Of a stretch of 54,987 nt of DNA, positions 35,647 to 42,534 are shown piece after piece. The stretch covers positions 1 to 54,987 of the forward strand of contig DASSJI010000297.1 of assembly GCA_035691285.1 (NCBI GenBank), read 5' to 3'. The number at the start of each line of letters is the position of its first letter. Positions within the stretch are counted from its first letter, which is position 1. Made by a program: the position numbers and the translations under genes. Below the pieces are notes generated by a model. The model ran no database searches. It was given only the letters and a program-made list of their open reading frames with translations, and was not told the origin of the DNA. This DNA is from DATFEN01 sp035691285 (GTDB lineage Bacteria > Acidobacteriota > Vicinamibacteria > Fen-336).

Positions 35647-35906
35647 TCGTCGGCGTCAACCGGGTCTTCGACCACGGCGGGCGGGAGTACCACATCCAGT
35701 GCGAGGACCTCGGCGTGGCGGAGAAGTGCTTCGAGGTCCGTGTCTACGACAAGGGCGCGGTGCTCTGGCGCAAGAAGGTGGACTACACCGAGATCCTCGA
35801 GCAGAAGCTCCCGAAGGCCGACCAGGACGAGGCCCTGAACGGAATGATGGAGAGGACGATCCACACCGTCCAGGCCGCGATCGCCAAGGGCAAGATCGCC
35901 GGCTAG
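35643..35906 (+). CDS. Small conserved-looking protein coupled to the AAA ATPase
   Basis: An 87-aa protein beginning with the GTG of a GTGA overlap. It has a beta-strand-rich N-terminal half (VNRVFDHGGREYHIQCEDLG, CFEVRVYDKGAVLWRKKVDY) and a helical C-terminal half (MMERTIHTVQAAIAKGKI). Similar small proteins exist in deltaproteobacterial and acidobacterial genomes as I recall, but none with a known role. The strict coupling to the ATPase gene argues for a physical partnership. Its stop shares CTAG with the convergent next gene. Confidence 0.75.
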   Translation: MIVGVNRVFDHGGREYHIQCEDLGVAEKCFEVRVYDKGAVLWRKKVDYTEILEQKLPKADQDEALNGMMERTIHTVQAAIAKGKIAG

Positions 35907-36346
35907 GGCCGGTTGGCCTCGTCGTAGGCGAACGTCAGCGAGTGGATGAGCCACTCGCCTTTCTCCTCGACGAGCAGCAGGCACAGCTTGCCGCGACTTC
36001 GCTCGCCCTCGTCCGTCAGCACGAAGTCGGCCCACACCGAGGCGAGCCGTCCCTTGCGCTCGATCGCGAGGTTCTCCAGCTCCTCCTTGATGGCCCGCCC
36101 GCTGGCCAGGTAGCGCTCCTGCGCCCCGTAGAACTCGTCGAGGTTGCGCGTGCGGACGGAGCCGTCGGCGTTGGTGGACGCGACGGTGAACGAGGGCAGG
36201 AACAGGCCGCGCCACTGCGGGAGCGTGTCGCGCCGGTACAGGCCGACGTAATCGGCCACGACACGCCTCAGGCGGGCGTCGGCGTCGGACGACGGCGCGG
36301 CGGCGATGAGCGCGAACGCCAGGGCGGGAGCGGCGACGTCCAGCAT
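35903..36346 (-). CDS. Exported NTF2-like (SnoaL/DUF4440-type) protein
   Basis: A 147-aa protein starting at the ATG at 36346, which has GGAGG upstream. A short signal peptide (MLDVAAPALAFALIAAAPS) precedes one compact domain of NTF2-like pattern: helix RLRRVVADYVGLYRRDTL, then LDEFYGAQERYLASGR, strands KGRLASVWADFVL, KLCLLLVEEKGEWLIHSLTFAYDE. In this family the cone-shaped fold may bind small ligands or have lost activity. It lies directly downstream of the RNA helicase gene on the same strand, 14 bases away. Confidence 0.78.
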   Translation of the reverse strand: MLDVAAPALAFALIAAAPSSDADARLRRVVADYVGLYRRDTLPQWRGLFLPSFTVASTNADGSVRTRNLDEFYGAQERYLASGRAIKEELENLAIERKGRLASVWADFVLTDEGERSRGKLCLLLVEEKGEWLIHSLTFAYDEANRP

Positions 36347-36360
36347 GGCAGGAGCCTCCC

Positions 36361-37761
36361 TCAGGGGCGGCGGAAGCGGCGCCGGCGGCGGCGGGACGGA
36401 CCCTCGCGACGCTGCTGCTGCTGCGGCGGCGCCTCGGTCTCGTCGGGCTCCTCCGCTGGCGGCTGCAGGTAGCGCCGGAGCAGGAGCGCCACGATGCGGT
36501 CGCGGTGCTCGTGCTCGGCAATGCGCCGCGCCACGGGTCCCTGCTCGACGAACTCCTCGAGGGGCAGGGCCTGGCCGAGGGCGTCGAGCTGGGCGACGAT
36601 GCGCTCGACCTTGCGCTCCTGCACCTCGTCGTCGGACGGGACGGACAGCTCCTTGACCTCCACGTGGTAGCGCTTCACCAGGCGGTTGAAGTTCAGGAGG
36701 TCGTGGGCGGAGACGAGGCTGATGGCGCGCCCGCTCTTGCCCACGCGGCCGGTGCGGCCGGCGCGGTGGATGTACTGCTCCGGCGAGTCGGGGCTCGAGA
36801 AGATGAAGACGTGGGACAGGTCCTCGATGTCGATGCCGCGCGAGGCCACGTCGGTCGTGACCAGGTGGCGGATCTCCCCCGCCCGGAACTTCGCCAGCAC
36901 CCGCTCGCGCTTCTTCTGGGGCAGGTCCGACGACAGCATCGCGCACGGCAGCCCCTTGCCGGCCAGGAACGTGAAGACCTGGCGCGTCTCCTCCCGGGTG
37001 TTGCAGAACACCATCGAGGTCGCCGGGTTCTCGTACTCGAGGAGCTTATAGAGGCTCGCCTCCTTGTGGAGGCGCGGCGTCATGCAGTAGAGGTGCTCGA
37101 CCTCCTTGACGTAGACCTGGTCCTCGGAGAGCAGCACCCACTCGGGCTCGGCCATGTAGTGGTAGATGAGCCCCCGGATGCCCAGCGGTATCGTGGCCGA
37201 GAACAGCAGCGTCTGGCGCTCGGCGGGCACGTACTCCATGATCTGCGCCATCTCGACGGCGAAGCCCATGTCGAGCATGCGGTCCGCCTCGTCGAGGACC
37301 AGGGTGCGGCAGGCGTCGAGCTTGAGGGTGCGCCGCCGGAGGTGGTCGAGGACGCGCCCCGGCGTCCCGGCGATGACATGGGCCCCGGCCCGGATGCCCT
37401 CGAGCTGGCGCTCCATGGAGTCGCCGCCGTAGACCGACTGGATCCGGACGCCCCGGCCGCGGCCGAGCGAGGCCAGCTCCTCGGCCACCTGGATCGCGAG
37501 CTCGCGGGTGGGCGCCAGGACCAGGGCCTGGACTTCCTCGCGCTCCGGGTCCACCTTCTCCATGATCGGGATGCCGAAGGCGGCGGTCTTCCCGGTCCCG
37601 GTCCGTGACTGGACGACCAGGTCCCGGCCTTCGAGCGCCCGTGGGATGGCTTCCTGCTGTACCGGCGTCGGGGCGCTGTAGCCCTTGGCGTCGAGGCTGG
37701 CGAGGGTCTCGGCCCTCAGGTTGAGGGCGGCGAAGCTTGCGGGCGCGGTCGCGGTGTCCAT
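36361..37761 (-). CDS. DEAD-box ATP-dependent RNA helicase
   Basis: A 466-aa helicase with every core motif: the Q motif (FAALNLR...GYSAPTPVQQEAIP), I SRTGTGKT, Ia PTRELAIQ, Ib TPGRVLDH, II DEAD, III SAT, IV MVFCNTREE, V TTDVASRGIDIE and VI HRAGRTGR. Ser replaces the usual Ala at the start of motif I. The basic tail (RRRRRRFRRP) should bind RNA. Proteins of this class (RhlE/CsdA group) help ribosome assembly or RNA decay in the cold. Its ATG lies 9 bases after a palindromic ATTATAAT shared with the divergent YggX-like gene, which suggests a leaderless transcript. Confidence 0.95.
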   Translation of the reverse strand: MDTATAPASFAALNLRAETLASLDAKGYSAPTPVQQEAIPRALEGRDLVVQSRTGTGKTAAFGIPIMEKVDPEREEVQALVLAPTRELAIQVAEELASLGRGRGVRIQSVYGGDSMERQLEGIRAGAHVIAGTPGRVLDHLRRRTLKLDACRTLVLDEADRMLDMGFAVEMAQIMEYVPAERQTLLFSATIPLGIRGLIYHYMAEPEWVLLSEDQVYVKEVEHLYCMTPRLHKEASLYKLLEYENPATSMVFCNTREETRQVFTFLAGKGLPCAMLSSDLPQKKRERVLAKFRAGEIRHLVTTDVASRGIDIEDLSHVFIFSSPDSPEQYIHRAGRTGRVGKSGRAISLVSAHDLLNFNRLVKRYHVEVKELSVPSDDEVQERKVERIVAQLDALGQALPLEEFVEQGPVARRIAEHEHRDRIVALLLRRYLQPPAEEPDETEAPPQQQQRREGPSRRRRRRFRRP

Positions 37762-37770
37762 AACCCGCCG

Positions 37771-37778
37771 ATTATAAT
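37771..37778. promoter_or_regulatory. Palindromic -10 element between divergent genes
   Basis: ATTATAAT is its own reverse complement and contains TATAAT on both strands. It sits in the 38-base gap between the helicase (start 37761) and the YggX-like gene (start 37800). Symmetric -10 elements are known to fire in both directions in bacteria. On the plus strand it would give a short leader with GGAGAGG; on the minus strand a leaderless helicase mRNA. Confidence 0.55.
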
Positions 37779-37799
37779 GGGTGGTTTGCTGGAGAGGGC

Positions 37800-38033
37800 A
37801 TGAGCCTGCATTGCCAGAGGTGCGGGAAGGACGGCGAGGCGCCCACGGCGTCCAAGGTCGCGTTCCTGGGCGACCACAAGGCCCGCGTCCTCGAGGGCAT
37901 CTGCGGCGAGTGCTGGAAGGAGTGGGAGGCCGTCGAGGTCAAGGTGATCAACGAGTACCGGCTGAACTTCATGGACCCCGAGCACCGCGAAGCGCTCAAG
38001 CGGGCGTGCGTCGAGTTCCTGGGCCTGCAATGA
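37800..38033 (+). CDS. YggX-like Fe(II)-trafficking family protein with Cys-rich N-terminus
   Basis: A 77-aa protein. The C-terminal half, CWKEWEAVEVKVINEYRLNFMDPEHREALKRACVEFL, split for length here as WKEWEAVEV, KVINEYRLN and MDPEHREAL, matches the YggX family core (W..W, INE.RLN, FL). YggX protects Fe-S clusters and carries Fe(II). Unlike E. coli YggX it has CQRCG and CGECW, four Cys that could form a small zinc or iron site. GGAGAGGGC stands before the ATG. It overlaps the ABC-F gene by ATGA, so the two are coupled, an unusual pair. Confidence 0.75.
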   Translation: MSLHCQRCGKDGEAPTASKVAFLGDHKARVLEGICGECWKEWEAVEVKVINEYRLNFMDPEHREALKRACVEFLGLQ

Positions 38034-40081
38034 TCCACGTCGAGGGTCTCACCAAGCGCTACGGAGAGCGCGTCCTCCTCGAGGACGTCTCGTGGCACGT
38101 CAAGAAGCGGGACCGGATCGGCCTCAGCGGCCCCAACGGCGCGGGCAAGACCACGCTGCTGCGGATGCTGGCGGGGTTCGAGGAGCCGGACGCCGGCTCG
38201 ATCCGCATGGCCTCGGACACGACGATCGGCTACCTGCCCCAGGACGGAATCGTCCACCAGGGCAGGACCGTCTTCGAGGAGGTGGTGACCGCCTTCGACG
38301 AGCTCGTGCGGCTCAAAGCCGAGCAGCACGAGATCGAGGACCGCCTGCAGAGCGCGAGCCACGACGACGGCGGAGAGCACGAGAAGCTGCTCGAGCGCTA
38401 CGCCCACGTCCAGGAGCGCTTCAAGGCCCTGGGCGGCTACGAAATGGACGCGCGCATCGCGGACGTGCTGAAGGGCCTGGGCTTCTCCCTCGCGGACCAG
38501 CGGCGCAAGTGCGAGGAGTTCTCGGGCGGCTGGCAGATGCGCATCGCCCTGGCCAAGCTCCTGCTGGCGCGCCCGAACCTGCTGCTCATGGACGAGCCCA
38601 CGAACCACCTGGACCTGCCCGCCCGCAACTGGCTCGAGGAGTACCTCGCCGACTACCCCGGCTCGGTGGTGCTCGTCTCCCACGACCGCTACTTCCTGGA
38701 CGCCACCGTCAAGCGCATCACGGAAGTGGGGCTCCGGACGCTCACCGACTACCACGGCAACTACTCGCACTACGTGGTCGAGCACGAGGCGCGCATGGAG
38801 CGCCTGCGCGAGGCCCACCGCCGCCAGTCGGAAGAGATCGAGAGGATGCAGGTCTTCATCAACCGCTTCCGCTACCAGGCGACGAAGGCCAAGCAGGTCC
38901 AGAGCCGCGTGAAGATGCTCGACAAGATCGAGCGCATCGAGATCCCGCCCGAGCGCAAGAAGATCCGCTTCCACTTCCCCGAAGCGCCCAAGGCGGGTCG
39001 CGTGGTGATCGAGCTCAAGGGCGCGCGCCGCGCCTTCGGCGACAACGTGGTCCTGAAGTCCGTGGAGCTCTTGGTCGAGCGCGGCGACCGCATCGCCCTC
39101 GTCGGTCCCAACGGCGCGGGCAAGTCGACGCTGATGCGGATCCTGGCGGGGACCGACCGCCCGGACGGCGGCACCCGCACTCTCGGCCATCAGGTGATCC
39201 TCGACTACTTCGCCCAGGATCAGGCCTCGGTGCTCGACCCGGGGCTCACCGTGTACGAGGAGATGTCCTCGGCGAGCCCCACGACCATGGTGCCGATGAT
39301 CCGCACCATCCTCGGGGGGTTCCTGTTCTCGGGCGACGACGTCTACAAGAAGTGCGCGGTGCTGTCGGGCGGCGAGCGCAACCGCCTGGCGCTGGCCAAG
39401 ATGCTGCTGAACGCCAGCAACCTGCTGCTCCTCGACGAGCCCACGAACCACCTCGACCTCGACTCCAAGGAGGTCCTGCTCGACGCCCTCGCGGACTACG
39501 GCGGCACCTTGATCTTCGTCTCCCACGACCGCTACTTCGTCGACAAGCTCGCCACCAAGGTGATCGAGATCGGCGGCGGCGAGGCGCTCCTCTACCCCGG
39601 CGGCTACGAGGACTTCGTGGACTTCAAGAAGCGCCGCGAAGCCGGTCTCGAGGCCTCGCCGCCCGTGGCCTCGAAGCCGGCTCCGCCCAAGGCGCTGCCC
39701 GCCATGGTGTCCGCCGCCACGCCACCGTCCCGGAAGGAGCCGAAAGCGCACGCGCCCAGGCCCGTGGCTCAACCGGCGCCGGCGCCGCCCCGCGATCCGC
39801 TGGCGCCGCGCCTCCGCCCGAGGGACGCCAAGCCCGAGCGGTCGGTGCTGCTCCGCGAGCAGAAGAAGCTCAAAGCGCGCCTCGCGGAGCTCGAGCGGCG
39901 CATCGCCGAGAAGGAGCACGCGGTGAAGGCCCTCGAGGCGGAGATGGCGTCGCCCGGCTTCTACGCCGACCGCGCCGCCGCGGACAAGAAGGTCTCGGAG
40001 CACCAGGCCCTGATGTGGGAGGTCGGGGACCTGATGGGCCAGTGGGAGATGGTGGCGGCGGAGGTCGAAGCGGCGGGTTAG
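38030..40081 (+). CDS. ABC-F family ATP-binding protein
   Basis: A 683-aa soluble protein with two ABC ATPase cassettes and no membrane domain. I chose the ATG at 38030 overlapping the YggX-like stop. Walker A: GPNGAGKTT and GPNGAGKST; signature: FSGGWQMR and LSGGERNR; Walker B: LLLMDEPTNHLD and LLLLDEPTNHLD; switch His in VSHDRYF, twice. The linker between cassettes is the charged helical P-site tRNA interaction type (MERLREAHRRQSEEIERMQVF). A Pro/Ala-rich hinge leads into a C-terminal coiled coil (about 610-680), as in the Uup group. ABC-F proteins act on the ribosome E site; Uup-type members assist ribosome function. Confidence 0.95.
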   Translation: MIHVEGLTKRYGERVLLEDVSWHVKKRDRIGLSGPNGAGKTTLLRMLAGFEEPDAGSIRMASDTTIGYLPQDGIVHQGRTVFEEVVTAFDELVRLKAEQHEIEDRLQSASHDDGGEHEKLLERYAHVQERFKALGGYEMDARIADVLKGLGFSLADQRRKCEEFSGGWQMRIALAKLLLARPNLLLMDEPTNHLDLPARNWLEEYLADYPGSVVLVSHDRYFLDATVKRITEVGLRTLTDYHGNYSHYVVEHEARMERLREAHRRQSEEIERMQVFINRFRYQATKAKQVQSRVKMLDKIERIEIPPERKKIRFHFPEAPKAGRVVIELKGARRAFGDNVVLKSVELLVERGDRIALVGPNGAGKSTLMRILAGTDRPDGGTRTLGHQVILDYFAQDQASVLDPGLTVYEEMSSASPTTMVPMIRTILGGFLFSGDDVYKKCAVLSGGERNRLALAKMLLNASNLLLLDEPTNHLDLDSKEVLLDALADYGGTLIFVSHDRYFVDKLATKVIEIGGGEALLYPGGYEDFVDFKKRREAGLEASPPVASKPAPPKALPAMVSAATPPSRKEPKAHAPRPVAQPAPAPPRDPLAPRLRPRDAKPERSVLLREQKKLKARLAELERRIAEKEHAVKALEAEMASPGFYADRAAADKKVSEHQALMWEVGDLMGQWEMVAAEVEAAG

Positions 40082-40452
40082 CGCCTCGCGATGCAGTCGA
40101 TCTCGACGCCCATGCCGCGGGCGAGGCCGACCTGCACGGTCGTGCGCGCCGGATACGGCTCGCGGAACGTGGCGGCGTAGACCTCGTTCATGGCCGCGAA
40201 GTCGGCGATGTCCTTGAGGTAGACGCTGCAGCGGACCACGTTGTCGAGCGACGAGCCGGCCGCCTCGAGGATCAGCCGGATGTTCTCGAGAACGCGCGCC
40301 GTCTGGGAACGGATGTCGCCGAGCTCGAGCTCCCCGGTCGCGGGGTTCGCCGGCACCTGGCCCGCAAGGAAGATGAGGTTGCCCTCGACGATCGCCTGTG
40401 AGTAGGCCCCCCCGGGCCTGGGCGCCTTGTCCGTCGTGACGGCCTGTCGCAT
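40078..40452 (-). CDS. ridA: RidA family reactive-enamine deaminase
   Basis: A 124-aa protein starting at the ATG at 40452, with AAGGAGG before it; longer in-frame readings lack support. Signatures of the RidA (YjgF/YER057c/UK114) family are APRPGGAYSQAI, IFLAGQVPANPATGE, VVRCSVYLKDI and YPARTTVQV...VEID, including the Arg and Glu of the active pocket (R of ARTTV and E of VEIDCIA). RidA hydrolyses 2-aminoacrylate and other enamines formed by PLP enzymes. It forms trimers. The stop overlaps the ABC-F stop by 4 bases. TACAAT (minus strand, 40475-40470) is a likely -10. Confidence 0.95.
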   Translation of the reverse strand: MRQAVTTDKAPRPGGAYSQAIVEGNLIFLAGQVPANPATGELELGDIRSQTARVLENIRLILEAAGSSLDNVVRCSVYLKDIADFAAMNEVYAATFREPYPARTTVQVGLARGMGVEIDCIARR

Positions 40453-40515
40453 GTCGCCTCCTTGGGCGCATTGTAGGGAAAGCGTTCGGCCGGCATCACA
40501 CCCTCGCTGGCCGGG

Positions 40516-40521
40516 CATAAT
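40516..40521 (+). promoter_or_regulatory. Leaderless-type -10 element before the metallopeptidase-like gene
   Basis: CATAAT ends 8 bases before the ATG at 40530 and no Shine-Dalgarno lies between. A transcript started at the normal distance from this hexamer would begin at or next to the start codon. Confidence 0.45.
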
Positions 40522-40529
40522 GCACGATC

Positions 40530-41561
40530 ATGTTCCGACGCTCGGGCATGCGCTTCGCGCTTGGATCCTGGACCCTGATCGTGCCCCTGGCGAGCCTCGG
40601 ACAGCCAGCGGCGCCGCGCGCCCCGGTTGTCACGACCCCTCGTTTCGCCATCTTCAGCGACTTCGAGACCAACCTGAACGACGCCCTCATCGAGGCCGGC
40701 CGCGCGCGAAGGAAGGAGAAGCCGGAGCTGTTCCACTCCGGGGACGAGTCGGACTGCTTCGACAAGCTGGCTCCCTCGGCGCGCGCGGCCTGGGATGGCG
40801 CCGTCGACTACTACGCCCGGACCGTCTCGCCGGTCGAGTGGAATGCAGGACCGCAGTTCCTGATCCGCATGCAGCTTGTCGGATTCGCCGCCGCCCGCGG
40901 GACGGCCCGGGACGCGGTGTTCCTCGAGATCGCTCAAAGCACCAGGGCGGCCGCGGCGACGGCGTACAAGGCCTGTCGCTGGGCGGCGCAGGACGAGAAG
41001 AACCGGCACTGGATCGCCGACGTGGCGCGGTCCCTGGACGCGCACGAGGCGAGACTCGCTCCGCGCATCGAGCAGCTCTACCAGAAGCGCTGGAAGACGC
41101 TGCCGATCCTAGTGGACGTAGTCGAGACCGTGAACTGGAGCGGAGCCAACTCGTCCTGGTCCGACACCGGCCAGGGCGACCTCCTGATCGCCAACGCGCC
41201 CGTGGGCTCGGCCGGCCTCGAGACGCTGTTCCACGAGGCCTCGCACGTCCTCATGGATCGCGGCGATCCGGTGCGGCAGGCCCTCGAGAGCGCGGCGCGA
41301 GCGGCCGAAGTCCGCCTGCCGAGCGACTTGTGGCACGTGGTGCTCTTCTACACGACAGGCGAGGCCGTGCGCCGAGCGCTGGACGAGCGCGGCCCCTTCG
41401 GATACACGCCGATGCTCTACCAGCTCTTCGCCCGCGGGAGCTGGGCGGAGTACCGTCAGGCGCTGGAGAGCCAGTGGCGGCCATTCATCGACGGGAAGCG
41501 CTCTCTCGACGAGGCTGCGGGCCATCTGGTCCGTGCGCTCCCGAAGGAGCCGTCCCGATGA
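40530..41561 (+). CDS. Putative exported metallopeptidase-like protein
   Basis: A 343-aa protein with an N-terminal hydrophobic segment (RFALGSWTLIVPLASLG, about residues 8-24) as signal peptide. Near residue 235 stands LETLFHEASHVLMDRGD, an HExxH-like zinc motif with a following Asp/Arg helix. The chain before it is mostly helical. No close family was recognised; the HEASHVL motif and its setting suggest a gluzincin-like exported peptidase or a relative that has lost activity. It is followed by GrpB-family and acetyltransferase genes, each overlapping by ATGA, so the three form one operon despite differing roles. Confidence 0.7.
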   Translation: MFRRSGMRFALGSWTLIVPLASLGQPAAPRAPVVTTPRFAIFSDFETNLNDALIEAGRARRKEKPELFHSGDESDCFDKLAPSARAAWDGAVDYYARTVSPVEWNAGPQFLIRMQLVGFAAARGTARDAVFLEIAQSTRAAAATAYKACRWAAQDEKNRHWIADVARSLDAHEARLAPRIEQLYQKRWKTLPILVDVVETVNWSGANSSWSDTGQGDLLIANAPVGSAGLETLFHEASHVLMDRGDPVRQALESAARAAEVRLPSDLWHVVLFYTTGEAVRRALDERGPFGYTPMLYQLFARGSWAEYRQALESQWRPFIDGKRSLDEAAGHLVRALPKEPSR

Positions 41562-42082
41562 CCGGGGCCCTCGGCCTCGAATCGGGCCTGGTGCGCCTCG
41601 TCGAGTACGACGCGCGATGGCCTGCCCTCTTCGACGCCGAGGCGCGGCGCCTGCGGGAAGCCTGTGCCGGCCTTCCGCTCCGGCTCGAGCACATCGGCAG
41701 CACCGCAGTCAGCGGCCTGTGCGCCAAGCCCGTCCTCGACATCCTCGCTGGCCGTCCTGCAGACGTGCCGGCGAACCGTTACATCGCTCGCCTGCACAGC
41801 GCCGGCTACGAGCACCGAGGGGAGCGAGGCGTGCCCGGCCGCGAGTACTTCCACCGCGGAGACCCTCGCGCCTATCACGTCCATCTGGTCGTGGAGAACG
41901 AGGAGCTCTGGCGGGACTACCTCGCCTTTCGGGACCGCCTGCGCGCGGACGTCGAGCTCAAGCGCCGTTACGCCGAGCTCAAGCGCTCGCTGGCGGCCCG
42001 CTTTCCCAGGAACCGGGAGGCATACATGGAAGGCAAGGCGGCGTTCGTGGATCGCGCCCTGCGCGACTCGAGCGGCGCATGA
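41558..42082 (+). CDS. GrpB family nucleotidyltransferase-like protein
   Basis: A 174-aa protein. The GrpB/UPF0157 family is marked by VEYDARWPALFDAEARRL, LEHIGSTAVSGLCAKPVLDIL and YHVHLV. The GST-like motif plus the AKPVLDI strand gives the nucleotidyltransferase fold with catalytic acidic residues. A known fungal or archaeal role is absent; some members fuse to dephospho-CoA kinase. Substrate is unknown. The start is the ATG overlapping the previous stop with AAGGAG upstream; the stop overlaps the next gene. Confidence 0.88.
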   Translation: MTGALGLESGLVRLVEYDARWPALFDAEARRLREACAGLPLRLEHIGSTAVSGLCAKPVLDILAGRPADVPANRYIARLHSAGYEHRGERGVPGREYFHRGDPRAYHVHLVVENEELWRDYLAFRDRLRADVELKRRYAELKRSLAARFPRNREAYMEGKAAFVDRALRDSSGA

Positions 42083-42534
42083 GCGCAGGTCGCATCCGGC
42101 CTGTCTCCACAGGCGACGCGGCCGCGTGGCTTCGCCTCCGTCGCGCGCTCTGGCCCGAGAACACGGTGGAGGAGCACGACCGTGAGATCGAACGGTTCTT
42201 CGGGGGCGAGGCGCGCGAGCCGCAAGCGGTCCTCCTCGCGGAGGATGAGGAACTGCGGATCGTCGGCATGGCGGAGCTCTCGATCCGTTCCTACGCCGAG
42301 GGCTGTCGCACGAGCCGCGTGGCGTACCTCGAAGGCTGGTTCGTGGAGGCGCACGCACGCCGGCGCGGCATCGGCCGTGCGCTGCTGGCCGCGGCAGAAG
42401 CGTGGGGACGCTCGCAGGGCTGCGCCGAGTTCGCCTCCGATGCGGACGCCGACAACGACGTCAGCGCGGCGGCTCACCGTTCGCTCGGATTCGAGGAAGC
42501 CGGCCTGGTCCGGTGCTTCCGAAAGGACCTGTAG
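42079..42534 (+). CDS. AAC(6')-I-like aminoglycoside N-acetyltransferase
   Basis: A 151-aa GNAT protein. The sequence follows the aminoglycoside 6'-N-acetyltransferase group closely: RALWPENTVEEHDREI, YLEGWFVEAHARRRGIGRAL (acetyl-CoA loop RRRGIG), EFASDADADNDVSAAAH and LGFEEAGLVRCFRKDL. Those enzymes acetylate the 6'-amino group of kanamycin-type drugs. Chromosomal copies in environmental bacteria often have another natural substrate and give resistance only when well expressed. It ends 74 bases inside the convergent permease gene. Phenotype is an inference. Confidence 0.85.
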   Translation: MSAGRIRPVSTGDAAAWLRLRRALWPENTVEEHDREIERFFGGEAREPQAVLLAEDEELRIVGMAELSIRSYAEGCRTSRVAYLEGWFVEAHARRRGIGRALLAAAEAWGRSQGCAEFASDADADNDVSAAAHRSLGFEEAGLVRCFRKDL

